Assembly: GCF_030580865.1 (NCBI RefSeq)
Contig: NZ_JAUQSY010000006.1
Span: 124,001-188,000 of the forward strand
Reading direction: 5' to 3'
Length of the DNA: 64,000 nucleotides
Source: Hymenobacter aranciens
Lineage (GTDB): Bacteria; Bacteroidota; Bacteroidia; Cytophagales; Hymenobacteraceae
A program made the translations under genes and the position numbers. How positions within the stretch are numbered: the first letter of the stretch is position 1; every line of letters starts with the position of its first letter. This document shows, one piece after another, positions 7,779-17,168 of the stretch. The notes below the pieces were generated by a model. It searched no databases. It saw nothing but the letters and a program-made list of their open reading frames with translations, and was not told the origin of the DNA.

Positions 7779-10700
7779 CTAGAGCGTACGCTTGATTTCT
7801 TTCTCTTCAAAGCCCTCAATGTTGTCGCCCTCTTGCAGGTCGTTGAAGCCTTTGATGGAAATACCGCATTCGTAACCCTGGCGCACCTCCGACACATCGT
7901 CTTTGAAGCGCTTGAGGTCCTGAATGTCGCCGGTGTACTGCACGATACCGTCGCGCACCACCCGCACCTTGGTTTTGCGGGTCAACGTGCCTTCCGTCAT
8001 CATACAGCCGGCAATGGTGCCTACTTTGGTGATGTTGAACACCATCCGCACTTCGGCGTTGGCTACCACCACTTCCTGCACCGTCGGGGCCAGCATACCC
8101 TCCATCGCGTCTTTTACTTCGTTGATGGCGTTGTAAATGATGCTGTAAAGGCGCACGTCAATCTGCTCCTGCTCGGCCAGCTTGCGGGCACTCTGCGAGG
8201 GCCGCACCTGGAAGCCGATGATAATTGCGTCGGAAGCCGAGGCCAGCAGTACGTCGCTTTCGGAAATGGCCCCCACCCCTTTCGAAAGGATGTTCACCTT
8301 CACTTCCGGCGTGCTCAGCTTGAGCAGCGAGTCAGAAAGTGCTTCTACCGAGCCGTCCACGTCGCCCTTCACCAGGATATTGAGCTCTTTGAACGAGCCG
8401 ATGGCCAGACGACGACCAATCTCGTCCAGGGTGATATGCTTCTTGGTCCGGATGCTCTGCTCACGGGCCAGCTGTAAGCGCTGCGTAGCCAGCTCGCGAG
8501 CCTCGCGCTCCGTCTCCATCACCTGAATACGGTCGCCGGCCTGCGGGGCACCGGTCAGGCCCAGCACCTGCACCGGCGTGGCGGGACCAGCCGACTTCAT
8601 CTTCTTCATGCGATGGTCGGTCATGGCTTTCACGCGGCCGTAGTGCGGGCCAGCCAACACTACGTCGCCCACTTGCAGGGTACCAGTTTGCACCAGCACA
8701 GTGGTCACGTAGCCGCGGCCCTTATCCAGCGACGCCTCGATAACAGTACCAATGGCACCGCGGTCGGGATTAGCTTTCAGTTCCAGCAGCTCGGCTTCGA
8801 GTAGCACTTTTTCCAGCAGCTCCTCAATACCAAGGCCCGACTTGGCCGAAACCTCCTGGCTTTGGTACTTACCACCCCATTCTTCCACCAGAATATTAAT
8901 CTGGGAAAGCTCCTCGCGGATTTTCTCGGGGTTAGCGGCAGGCTTGTCAATCTTGTTGAGAGCGATGATAATCGGCACCCCGGCGGCCTGTGCGTGGTTG
9001 ATGGCTTCCTTCGTCTGCGGCATTACCGAGTCGTCGGCCGCCACCACGATGATGGCAATGTCCGTTACCTTGGCGCCGCGGGCACGCATAGCTGTAAAGG
9101 CTTCGTGGCCAGGCGTATCAAGGAAAGTAATTGGAGCACCATTCTTGGTTTTCACCTCGTAGGCGCCAATGTGCTGCGTGATACCGCCGGCTTCACCCTT
9201 GGCCACGTTGGCATTCCGAATGTAGTCAAGCAACGAAGTTTTACCGTGGTCGACGTGGCCCATGATGGTTACGATGGGGGCACGCGGCTTCAGGTCTTCT
9301 TCGCTGTCACCGGCATCCACGTCAATCTCCTCTTCCTCGGCGCTCAGGAACTCCACGTCGAAGCCGAACTCGTCGGCAATCACCGTAATGGCCTCCGCAT
9401 CAAGGCGCTGGTTGATGGACACGAACATCCCCATACCCAGGCACACCTTAATCACCTCGTTCACGTTCACGTCCATCAACGAAGCCAAATCATTGGCCGA
9501 TATGAATTCGGTGAGCTTAAGGGTTTTGGCGTCCAGCTCGTTCTGCGCGCGCAGAGCCTCGCGGTCCTCCTCGCGCATGCTGCGCTTGTCGCGGCGATAC
9601 TTGGCGCGGTTGGCTTGTGCCCCACCCTTGGTATTGCCCCCAAGCTTGGCCAGCGTCTGCCGGATTTGCTCCTGAATCTGCTTTTCAGCCTGTTCGGGGG
9701 TGAGCGCCGGCTGGGCCGGACGGTTCTGGTTACCGCCCTGGCCGGGCCGATTGTTCCCACCGGGCCCACCGGGGCGGTTACCGCCCTGGCCTGGGCCACC
9801 GGGCCGGTTGCCTTGGTAGCCACCACCACCACCCGGTCCGTTATTTGGCCGGTTGCCCTGGTAGCCAGTACCAGTACCGCCCTGACCGGGCGTACCCGCT
9901 CCAGCAGGACCAGGTAGACGCGCCCGCTTCTTCTGCCCAGGTGCGCCGGCAGGCAAGCCTCGCTTGCTCACATCGGACGAAGCCACCGGACGCGGCCCAC
10001 GGCCACCTGGACCGCGACGGTCGTTAGTCGGCAACTCAATCTTACCCAACACAGTCAGGCCTTTCAATTGGTCAGCCTTTGCCACGATGGTGCTGGTATC
10101 TTCCGGTGCCGCCCCTTCTGCAGCAGGGGCCGCTGGGGTCGCTGGCGTAGCAGCAGTAGCTACCGGCGCAACGGGAGCCGCAAGAGGAGTAACCGGAGCC
10201 GTCGGCGCTACTGGAGCGGCCGTTGGCTGCGGAGCGGCCGGCGTAGCCGGAGCTGCTACCGGAGCCGCCGGTTTCTCAACGGGCTTTTCGGCCGCCACCG
10301 GGGCTGCTACCGGAGCGGGAGCAGCTTGCGGCGCCGGAGTAGCCGGTTTTTCAACGGGCTTCTCGGCTTGCGGTGCCAGAGTTGGCGTGGCCGGGGCTAC
10401 CGGAGTAGCCGGGCGCGGGGGAATCACACGGCCTTTGCTGTCTAATTCGATTTTACCCAGCACTTTCAGGCCAGGCGCTGCCGTAGTAGTGGGCTCCACT
10501 ACCGGGGCCGGAGCCGTTGGCGCAGGAGTGGCCGGGGCCACTGCCACGGGGGCCGGGGGCGCTACCGGAGCCACCGGCGGCGCCACGGGGGCTGCTACCG
10601 GGGTCGGCGCGGGCGCAGGTTTTGCTACCGGAGTGGGGGTTGGGGCGGGCTTGGGAGCCGCATCCAACTCACTCTGGCGCTTGGCCTGAATGATTTTTTG

Positions 10701-10892
10701 AGCCTCCTGACGGTCTTGCGCCGAGGCCACGAATTCTTTCTCCAACAAGGTTACCTGCTCACCCGTGAGTTTGGTAGTGGGCTTGTTTTCAACTTGTATT
10801 CCTTTCTTGGACAAGGCCGCCACGGCCGTATCCATCCCAATTCCCAGGTCTTTGGCCGCCTGTTGTAGCCGTTTCGGGGTTGCTTCCGCCAT
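7779..10892 (-). CDS. infB: Translation initiation factor IF-2
   Basis: A 1037-aa IF-2, the GTPase that brings initiator tRNA to the 30S subunit and promotes subunit joining. An N-terminal IF2_N segment (about 1-60) is followed by a long Ala/Pro/Val-rich linker and a Gly/Asn/Arg-rich linker (to about 400). The G domain has GHVDHGKT near residue 545, DTPGHEAF near 595 and NKID near 648. Domains II, III and the C-terminal tRNA-binding domain follow and the protein ends near [16 protein letters not shown]. The length exceeds E. coli IF-2 because of the two low-complexity linkers. It is the last gene of rimP-nusA-infB and also has a possible promoter of its own at 10929. Confidence 0.98.
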   Translation of the reverse strand: MAEATPKRLQQAAKDLGIGMDTAVAALSKKGIQVENKPTTKLTGEQVTLLEKEFVASAQDRQEAQKIIQAKRQSELDAAPKPAPTPTPVAKPAPAPTPVAAPVAPPVAPVAPPAPVAVAPATPAPTAPAPVVEPTTTAAPGLKVLGKIELDSKGRVIPPRPATPVAPATPTLAPQAEKPVEKPATPAPQAAPAPVAAPVAAEKPVEKPAAPVAAPATPAAPQPTAAPVAPTAPVTPLAAPVAPVATAATPATPAAPAAEGAAPEDTSTIVAKADQLKGLTVLGKIELPTNDRRGPGGRGPRPVASSDVSKRGLPAGAPGQKKRARLPGPAGAGTPGQGGTGTGYQGNRPNNGPGGGGGYQGNRPGGPGQGGNRPGGPGGNNRPGQGGNQNRPAQPALTPEQAEKQIQEQIRQTLAKLGGNTKGGAQANRAKYRRDKRSMREEDREALRAQNELDAKTLKLTEFISANDLASLMDVNVNEVIKVCLGMGMFVSINQRLDAEAITVIADEFGFDVEFLSAEEEEIDVDAGDSEEDLKPRAPIVTIMGHVDHGKTSLLDYIRNANVAKGEAGGITQHIGAYEVKTKNGAPITFLDTPGHEAFTAMRARGAKVTDIAIIVVAADDSVMPQTKEAINHAQAAGVPIIIALNKIDKPAANPEKIREELSQINILVEEWGGKYQSQEVSAKSGLGIEELLEKVLLEAELLELKANPDRGAIGTVIEASLDKGRGYVTTVLVQTGTLQVGDVVLAGPHYGRVKAMTDHRMKKMKSAGPATPVQVLGLTGAPQAGDRIQVMETEREARELATQRLQLAREQSIRTKKHITLDEIGRRLAIGSFKELNILVKGDVDGSVEALSDSLLKLSTPEVKVNILSKGVGAISESDVLLASASDAIIIGFQVRPSQSARKLAEQEQIDVRLYSIIYNAINEVKDAMEGMLAPTVQEVVVANAEVRMVFNITKVGTIAGCMMTEGTLTRKTKVRVVRDGIVQYTGDIQDLKRFKDDVSEVRQGYECGISIKGFNDLQEGDNIEGFEEKEIKRTL

Positions 10893-10928
10893 TCTTTAGT
10901 TGCTCGCGTAACGATACGCTTCTAAGTG

Positions 10929-10936
10929 CAAAGGTA
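10929..10936 (-). promoter_or_regulatory. Internal -7 element before infB
   Basis: The reverse strand reads TACCTTTG, an exact TAnnTTTG match, 37 bases upstream of the infB start. No clear -33 TTG is seen. It suggests that infB can be transcribed independently of nusA. Confidence 0.45.
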
Positions 10937-10950
10937 TTACATTAAATCTT

Positions 10951-10980
10951 GCCAGCCGGGCATAAATCGCACCGGCTGGC
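10951..10980. other. Hairpin between nusA and infB
   Basis: Perfect 9-bp stem (GCCAGCCGG 10951-10959 with CCGGCTGGC 10972-10980) and a 12-base loop. No T-run follows on the reverse strand, so it may be a processing site or a weak terminator rather than a strong one. Confidence 0.6.
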
Positions 10981-11017
10981 ACGATTTATTACCCTTGCTC
11001 TGGCGGCCGCCCGGCCG

Positions 11018-12385
11018 TCATTGTGCCACTTCAGCGGCTGAGCCTGCGCCCGCTTCCTCGGTGGTAGCCTCATCTTTGGCAGCCGCCTTGCTGGCTGCCA
11101 CGTTGTTTTTCGCCGTTTCCAGCGCATTCTCGTCGATATCCTCGTCGTCGGCAAATTCCTGACGAATAACGCGGTACACGTCGTCCACCATTTCTTCTTC
11201 GAGCTCCGTCCGGCGCACGATGTCGTCCTTCTTCACGGCCAGCACAGCGCGGCCGGTGTCGAGACCGATTTTCTTAAGCTCGGCAATAACCCAGGCCTCG
11301 ATTTCGTCCGAGAATTCTTCCAGGGCGATATCTTCCTCGTAGTCGATGGCTTCGCGGAACACGTCGATTTCCATGCCCACCAACCGGCTGGCCAGCTTGA
11401 TGTTGGCACCGCCGCGGCCGATGGCCAGGCTCACCTGGTCGGGCTTCATGAACACCGATACCCGGCCACTCTCCTGGTTGATTTTCATCGAGCCGACCTT
11501 GGCCGGGCTCAGGGCACGGGCAATGTACAGCTCCAGGTTGTCGGTGTAGTTGATAATGTCAATGTTCTCGTTTTCAAGCTCACGCACCACCGGGTGGATG
11601 CGGCTGCCCTTCATGCCCACGCAGGCACCCACGGGGTCGATGCGCTCGTCGTAGCTTTCTACGGCTACTTTGGCGCGTTCGCCGGGCTCGCGCACCACAT
11701 TTTTGATGGTGATGAGGCCGTCGTAAATCTCGGGCACCTCCAGCTCAAACAAACGCTCCAAAAATGCCGGAGCGGCGCGCGAAAGGATAATCTTCGGCGT
11801 GCCATTGATTACCTCAACCCGGTGAACTACAGCGCGCACGGTGTCGCCTTTGCGGAAACGGTCCTTCGGAATCTGCTCGCCTTTCGGCATCACCAGCTCG
11901 TTGTCGTCCTTGTCCATGATGAGGGCCTCGCGGCTCCACACCTGGTACACTTCGCCGGTCACGATTTCGCCCACCTGGTCCTTATACTTCTGGTACAGGT
12001 TGTCGCGCTCGAGGTCTTTCACGCGCTGAATGAGCGTCTGGCGAGCCATGAGCACGGCGCGGCGGCCGAAGTCCTCCAGCTTCACCGATTCGGGCAGGGT
12101 TTCGCCAATCTCGAAGTCGGGCTCGATTTTCTGGGCCTCGCTCAGCGGAATTTTGTCGAAGTCCCAGATATCCTCCGAGTTATCGTCCACAATCTCGCGA
12201 TTGCGCCAGATTTCAAGGTCGCCGTTGTCGGGGTTGATGATGACGTCGAAGTTGGAATCCTCGTCGTACTTCTTGCGAATCATCGTCCGAAACACGTCGT
12301 CCAAGATGCTCATCATCGTGGGCCGGTCGATGTTCTTGCTCCGGGCAAACTCCCCGAAGGATTCGATTAGTTCGTGGCTGTTCAT
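11018..12385 (-). CDS. nusA: Transcription termination/antitermination factor NusA
   Basis: A 455-aa NusA. The N-terminal RNA-polymerase-binding domain (about 1-130, with MNSHELIESFGEFARSK) is followed by an S1 domain (about 135-205, GEIVTGEVYQVW) and two KH domains, with GACVGMKGSRI near residue 252 and AIGRGGANIKLAS near 320. The C-terminus has an acidic, Ala-rich tail in place of the E. coli AR repeats. NusA modulates pausing, intrinsic termination and antitermination. Its position between rimP and infB is the widely conserved order. Confidence 0.97.
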   Translation of the reverse strand: MNSHELIESFGEFARSKNIDRPTMMSILDDVFRTMIRKKYDEDSNFDVIINPDNGDLEIWRNREIVDDNSEDIWDFDKIPLSEAQKIEPDFEIGETLPESVKLEDFGRRAVLMARQTLIQRVKDLERDNLYQKYKDQVGEIVTGEVYQVWSREALIMDKDDNELVMPKGEQIPKDRFRKGDTVRAVVHRVEVINGTPKIILSRAAPAFLERLFELEVPEIYDGLITIKNVVREPGERAKVAVESYDERIDPVGACVGMKGSRIHPVVRELENENIDIINYTDNLELYIARALSPAKVGSMKINQESGRVSVFMKPDQVSLAIGRGGANIKLASRLVGMEIDVFREAIDYEEDIALEEFSDEIEAWVIAELKKIGLDTGRAVLAVKKDDIVRRTELEEEMVDDVYRVIRQEFADDEDIDENALETAKNNVAASKAAAKDEATTEEAGAGSAAEVAQ

Positions 12386-12392
12386 AAACGTA

Positions 12393-12520
12393 CTGTCATA
12401 CTGAGCGGAGCGATGTAGCTGTTCGCATTAGCGCCGCTTGGGTTAAGAAATTCTGACGAAAGCAGCCCATGATAAGATGCTTCCTTGGCTGACGCCGACC
12501 TTGCGGTTCGTCAGCATGAC
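12393..12520. repeat. Decayed palindrome, GTCATGCTGAGCGCAG family
   Basis: The left arm reads GTCATACTGAGCGGAGCGAT, and the right arm, near 12508-12520, ends in GTCAGCATGAC. Both match the better preserved copy at 37405 with several substitutions. It lies inside the rimP-nusA-infB operon, between rimP and nusA. Confidence 0.6.
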
Positions 12521-12526
12521 AAAAGG

Positions 12527-13000
12527 CTACTTAAAGGATATAACAACCTTCGCCTCCTTTAAGTCCCCGAAGGAATAAAAAGCGGCGGGCAGGGTGGTTT
12601 TCTTGGTTTTTACTTTGATGACTTCCTCGATTTCGACGCCCTCGGGCGTGGCATTGAGCAGGGTGCCGGTTTTCTCGGTGCCGTTCTGTAGCTTGAGGGC
12701 CAGCGAGCGGCCGATGTGGCGCGGGTACTGGCGTGGGTCGGTGAGGGGCTGGTCGGCGCCGGGCGAAGTCACCTCCAGCGAGTAGGTAGCGTCTTCGCCG
12801 TAGTGCTCCTCGATGCGGCGGTTGAGGCGACGGCTGATGGTAGCGCACTCGTTGATACCCAAGCCGTCGGGGCCGTCGAGGATGACGGTGATTTTGGGCA
12901 TCACCGAGTCGGACACGGTCAGGTCCAGCACAAACACGGCTATTTCGCCGATGGCGTCGTGCAGCATTTCCAGCAGCAGGGTGCGGTCAAATTTGGCCAT
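12527..13000 (-). CDS. rimP: Ribosome maturation factor RimP
   Basis: A 157-aa RimP, needed for 30S subunit maturation. Features include the N-terminal alpha/beta domain with the motif ECATISRRLNRRIEE, the SLEVTSPGADQPLTDPRQY segment typical of the family (usually EVSSPGLDRPL), and a C-terminal SH3-like barrel. I place the start at the ATG at 13000 (MAKFDRTLL): the extension upstream reads through a terminator-like hairpin and would be untypical. It is first in the operon with nusA and infB. Confidence 0.95.
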   Translation of the reverse strand: MAKFDRTLLLEMLHDAIGEIAVFVLDLTVSDSVMPKITVILDGPDGLGINECATISRRLNRRIEEHYGEDATYSLEVTSPGADQPLTDPRQYPRHIGRSLALKLQNGTEKTGTLLNATPEGVEIEEVIKVKTKKTTLPAAFYSFGDLKEAKVVISFK

Positions 13001-13018
13001 GTTTTTAGCGGGCAGTGC

Positions 13019-13050
13019 AAAAAAAGAGGGGACTGCTCGTCCCCTCTTTT
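13019..13050 (-). terminator. Terminator-like hairpin in the rimP leader (candidate attenuator)
   Basis: On the reverse strand an 11-bp perfect stem (13050-13040 with 13032-13022) with a 7-base loop runs directly into seven T. It lies between the operon promoter and the rimP start codon, so a transcript from that promoter must pass it. Confidence 0.75.
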
Positions 13051-13074
13051 CTGGAATGAAATCAATTTCTCCTG

Positions 13075-13105
13075 CAAAGATACAACATTGAACTGGGGAA
13101 AGCAA
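13075..13105 (-). promoter_or_regulatory. Promoter of rimP-nusA-infB
   Basis: Reverse-strand TTG (13105-13103), exactly 20 bases, then TATCTTTG (13082-13075). This fits the Bacteroidota housekeeping promoter TTG-N19/20-TAnnTTTG and predicts a start of transcription near 13068. Confidence 0.8.
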
Positions 13106-13305
13106 GGACTGCGCTAGTCATCTATAAATTAACGCATTACTTGACTCCAACACGCGAGCACTGACTTCTTTCAGAAAGTCCGTCTTCCTTGGTCGCGCAA
13201 TGACTAGCACCTTTTCCGAGGAATCAAATCCAGCTCATAAAACACCATTTATGTCCGACCAAGAGGCTGATTTTACCTTTTTGTGAAAAAAATATTTTGT
13301 GAAAC

Positions 13306-13336
13306 TTGCTTTTGTGAAGCATAAATTATACGTTTG
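13306..13336 (+). promoter_or_regulatory. Promoter of the RHS locus
   Basis: TTG (13306-13308), 20 bases, TACGTTTG (13329-13336). This is an exact match to the Bacteroidota consensus, in AT-rich DNA about 60 bases before the start codon. Confidence 0.75.
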
Positions 13337-13398
13337 GTAAAAATTAAGTCAAATCACACACTTATTGTTTTCAATAAAGTCGCCAAAAGCGAAATGTC

Positions 13399-16300
13399 AT
13401 GAACCATTTTTACACTAATTTCCGCTTTGGCAGTCTATTGCTGCTATTTTTCACTACGATTTCCGCTTTCGGACAGACTAGTAATTCAGCTTTGTCTCGA
13501 TTCGACCGTCGGATGGTACCTCCATCGCCGGAAGCGACGCAAATCGGGGTATTTGGCAATGTAACACCTGACCTCAATTCGGGTGCTGTGCAGTTGAATG
13601 TGCCCCTGCCTGCTGCCAAAGGCCGGCAGCTTACCCTGCCGCTTTCACTCAATTATCATTATACCGGCCTTCAGGTCAGTGAATTGCCTTCCTGGGTGGG
13701 GCTGGGCTGGACGCTGAGCTGTGGAGGGGTAATTACCCGGAGCGTGCAAGGGCTGCCGGACGAGCAGCAAAATAAAGGATATACCAGTGGTGGCTGGCAA
13801 CAGCTACGCTTGCTTCGCAATAAGCCTATTGGGTCGTTGACGGTGCACGTAACTGGAAACCAGCAAGCAGTCGCTCCAGACCTTCCACTTAAAGCACTGT
13901 GTCAGCGTGTTTTGCGAAATGAGTTGGATACAGAGCCAGACTCTTATACCATTTCTACCCCTTTTTATTCTGGCAAACTGCTGGTTGATTCCTTAGGGAG
14001 ACTTACCTGCAGCCCGCATGCCGATGTGACGGTTACCCGCGCTTCTGCCGGAGGATGGGTCATCAGAACAGGTGACGGCACACAATATGTTTATAATGTA
14101 GCTGAAATAACCAGTCCATCAGATGATTTAGGAACGTCCTACGGCCAAGTGGCAACAGCCTGGTACTTATCGGAAATCGTTTCAGCGGACAATTCGGACC
14201 GCATCACCTTGGTCTATGGCATGCAGCCCAGTGGTCCTGCAGTACCAGTTAACAGTGTTGTGAAGCAAGTGCTGCTCAGAAACAGGCTCAATTCGCCTTG
14301 TGATAGCCGTCAGCCAAGCTATTTATCGGTGCCAGATGTGGGAGTGGGTAGCTGGCCAGTTACTGTTACGACTACTACATCGCCGTATTTGACGGCCATT
14401 CTTACTCCAACGATTGAGGTTGAATTCATTAGTGATACGGCGCGGCGGGATGTAGCCGTCAATGGTGACCGAACCGTGCGACGGCTTACTCGCATCGTGT
14501 ACCGGGAGCCAGCTTCGCTAGTGGCAAAATCGGATTTCGTGCTCACTCAGAGTTACTTTAATGGCACGAGCAGCAATCGCAAGGCTCGCCGATTCCGACT
14601 CGACGCTGTGCAGGAAATTGGCAAGCCATCCTACCGATTTCAATACTACGGAGACGGTGGAGCAATGCCTTCCCGCGACAGCTTCGCGAAGGACCATTGG
14701 GGGTATTACAACGGCAGCATTCAGAATACCGGGCTGTTGCCGAGCATCCCACCATATCTGCTGGCTCTTTACGGCGCCGCTACCAACACTTATTCGGGCA
14801 ACAGCCGGGCGGCACAAGGGCAGATGTCGCAGATAGGAGCCCTGCGGCAGGTGCAATATCCAACCGGGGGCCGCACCACGTTTGATTACGAGCCTAATAC
14901 TATCACTAAAGCTCGTACTGCCCCAACACTTGCCTCCCTATTTGGTGAACCATTTACGATGCAATGCCTACCTGTTACGGCACAGGTAACTGGCGGGAGC
15001 GTTACCATGAATGCCACAGCCCTACGCTACCGAGCAGAGCACGGCGGGTCTCCAGACGGAACTACATTGCTATCCAATGTCCAGGCAGAAGTGATTGAAG
15101 CGCCTCATGGCTTCTATTTGTGTGATTTGCGCTGGGATGGGGAAGCATGCAGATATAATGGCGGTTCGCAAACCGTTGCTCGAGGCAATATCCGCACCTC
15201 ACTGTGGCGCGCCGAATATGATTCTCTATCCGCAACGTATAGGGCGACCACGCAAATATGCGCTGTCAATTACACTGTAGGAAATCAATGCCATACAGTT
15301 ATGACCCCAACTGGTGGCAGCTACACTAATCAAACATACCCACCTGGTAATTATCTGGTAGTTGCGGAGGTTAGTGCCAGTAGTTCAGCTCTCTTCTGGG
15401 CTTCGATGACGACTAGCATATTTAAATTACCCGACCCAAATCCGCCGTCAAGCTCAGGTAACCCGTCGACCTCTGTTATCACTTCGCAAGTCGGTGGCAT
15501 ACGGCTACGGCAGACGACAGACCAAACAGCTGCTGGTGAGGCCAACACCAAAATTTACCGCTACTGCCCTGCAGGACAGCCAGACCGGTCGAGCGGCCAG
15601 TTGTTTTTCTTTCCGGAATATTCTTACCAAAATGCCTGTGGCGACCTGATTGTAGGGGCTTCCGATGTTGGCAAGGAAAACTGGCTAGAGTCCGGCTATC
15701 ATGTTGGATATGAAAGGGTAGAAATAGAAAGCAAGGGGCGACAGGCTGGTACAGTAGTTTACCAGTATTACAATGCCAAACAACCGGCTAATGCCCGTAG
15801 CTTGGTAACGAAGGTCGAGGAACTCAACCAACAAGGTAGTGCGGTTAAAGAAACTCAAAACACCTATCAGGTGGTACCAACTAGCACCACTCCCGGGTTT
15901 CGGCTCTATCAGCACTATGACGCTATCGGCTCGCTGATAGGCACTGACGGTATTTCTCAACGTTTTATAGTTGATGCTTTTTTCTGGCTGACTCCACACG
16001 ATTACGCAGCCTATTGGCCCCAGCTAACTGCCTCTACCGAGCGGATATCCGGCACTGGCGGCTCGGCTACACTGGGGCTACCCAGCCGCACGGTGCATCA
16101 CTATTTGCCCAAAGCGCCGGGCCGCACCACGCAGCCTGTGCGCACTGCCCGGTACTTGAGTGACGGCCGCCAATTGATTACCAAAACGCTTTACTGCGGT
16201 CAATACAACATAACTGGCCAATCACTCATTGGACCAGCCTTGGGTGTCAATTATTTGGCAACAAAACACATGATTAGCGTGCCTATTGAGCACCAAGCTT

Positions 16301-17157
16301 GGCAACGCCTGGGAGCCGACTCCAGCGTGGTGGGTGGCGACCTAACGCATTTTGTGCAAGGGCGTCCGCATCGAATTCTGGCGCTGGCTACAACGGCACC
16401 AATTCCAGCCAGGCAATTTTTATCGTCTCATATTCAAAACAATGAATTACTGCAAGATGCTCGATATATCGAGCGCGTGGCCTTTCCACGCTACAATGCG
16501 GCAGGCAACCCCCTGGAGCAACAAGTGACGGCCGCTACGCCCAGCAGCTACCTCTGGGGCTACAACGAAACGCATCTGGTGGCCGAGGTGAAGGGGGCTG
16601 CTTACAAGCAGGTAGCTTATACCAGCTTTGAGGACGGTGGTATGGGCAGCTTCGTGTATGACCCAGCGACGGGGCCGGGCCGGTGCCGAGTGCCGGGCGG
16701 GCGCACCGGGAACTGGGCATACCGCCTGGGAGGCGGCAGCGTAAGCCGCGACTCGCTGCCAGCGGGCAACTATGAGCTTGTGCTGTGGGCTCAATCGGCG
16801 CAACCGCCGAGTGTACCGGGCTCTCGCATCAGTACCCCGGCCCCGGAGGAAATAGCCACTGCTCCTGGTGGCTGGCACCAGTTCCGCTGGCGCATTGCCT
16901 GCCAGGCCGATGCCAGCTTCGCCATAAGCGTGTGGAGCAACGAACCGCCGATGCTTATTGATGAGGTAAGGCTATATCCGGTGGGGGCGCACATGACCAG
17001 CTATACCTACGACCCGGTGGTGGGCATGACTTCGCAAACCGACCCCGCTGGCCGCACTGCCACCTACGAATACGATGCTCTGGGCCGCCTGCTGCGCGTG
17101 CGCGACGAGCAGAATCGCATCCAGGCTCAACAGGAATACCATTACGCCCGCCCCTAA
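13399..17157 (+). CDS. Secreted RHS/YD-repeat protein, first of a pair
   Basis: A 1252-aa exported protein with a signal peptide (cleavage near SAFGQ, residue 25). Near residue 45 it has the segment IGVFGNVTPDLNSGAVQLNVPL and then LPSWVGLGWTLSCGGVITRSVQG, the usual start of Bacteroidota RHS-associated proteins. The middle is a long beta-rich region. Canonical YD repeats appear only at the C-terminus (YDPVVGMTSQTDPAGR, YEYDALGRLLRVRDEQNR, about 1200-1245). It lacks an RHS core and a toxin domain. The next gene, 11 bp downstream, supplies these, so the two probably form a split RHS/Tc-like shell made from one transcript. GC content is below the window average. Confidence 0.85.
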   Translation: MNHFYTNFRFGSLLLLFFTTISAFGQTSNSALSRFDRRMVPPSPEATQIGVFGNVTPDLNSGAVQLNVPLPAAKGRQLTLPLSLNYHYTGLQVSELPSWVGLGWTLSCGGVITRSVQGLPDEQQNKGYTSGGWQQLRLLRNKPIGSLTVHVTGNQQAVAPDLPLKALCQRVLRNELDTEPDSYTISTPFYSGKLLVDSLGRLTCSPHADVTVTRASAGGWVIRTGDGTQYVYNVAEITSPSDDLGTSYGQVATAWYLSEIVSADNSDRITLVYGMQPSGPAVPVNSVVKQVLLRNRLNSPCDSRQPSYLSVPDVGVGSWPVTVTTTTSPYLTAILTPTIEVEFISDTARRDVAVNGDRTVRRLTRIVYREPASLVAKSDFVLTQSYFNGTSSNRKARRFRLDAVQEIGKPSYRFQYYGDGGAMPSRDSFAKDHWGYYNGSIQNTGLLPSIPPYLLALYGAATNTYSGNSRAAQGQMSQIGALRQVQYPTGGRTTFDYEPNTITKARTAPTLASLFGEPFTMQCLPVTAQVTGGSVTMNATALRYRAEHGGSPDGTTLLSNVQAEVIEAPHGFYLCDLRWDGEACRYNGGSQTVARGNIRTSLWRAEYDSLSATYRATTQICAVNYTVGNQCHTVMTPTGGSYTNQTYPPGNYLVVAEVSASSSALFWASMTTSIFKLPDPNPPSSSGNPSTSVITSQVGGIRLRQTTDQTAAGEANTKIYRYCPAGQPDRSSGQLFFFPEYSYQNACGDLIVGASDVGKENWLESGYHVGYERVEIESKGRQAGTVVYQYYNAKQPANARSLVTKVEELNQQGSAVKETQNTYQVVPTSTTPGFRLYQHYDAIGSLIGTDGISQRFIVDAFFWLTPHDYAAYWPQLTASTERISGTGGSATLGLPSRTVHHYLPKAPGRTTQPVRTARYLSDGRQLITKTLYCGQYNITGQSLIGPALGVNYLATKHMISVPIEHQAWQRLGADSSVVGGDLTHFVQGRPHRILALATTAPIPARQFLSSHIQNNELLQDARYIERVAFPRYNAAGNPLEQQVTAATPSSYLWGYNETHLVAEVKGAAYKQVAYTSFEDGGMGSFVYDPATGPGRCRVPGGRTGNWAYRLGGGSVSRDSLPAGNYELVLWAQSAQPPSVPGSRISTPAPEEIATAPGGWHQFRWRIACQADASFAISVWSNEPPMLIDEVRLYPVGAHMTSYTYDPVVGMTSQTDPAGRTATYEYDALGRLLRVRDEQNRIQAQQEYHYARP

Positions 17158-17168
17158 CCATTCATTCG

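Larger units (their letters stand above)
13001..13398. other. Intergenic control region between rimP and the RHS genes
   Basis: About 400 bases with the divergent promoters of the rimP operon (13075-13105) and of the RHS locus (13306-13336), plus the leader hairpin at 13019-13050. The 13180-13398 part is clearly AT-rich and marks the edge of the lower-GC island. I see no gene in it. Confidence 0.7.
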
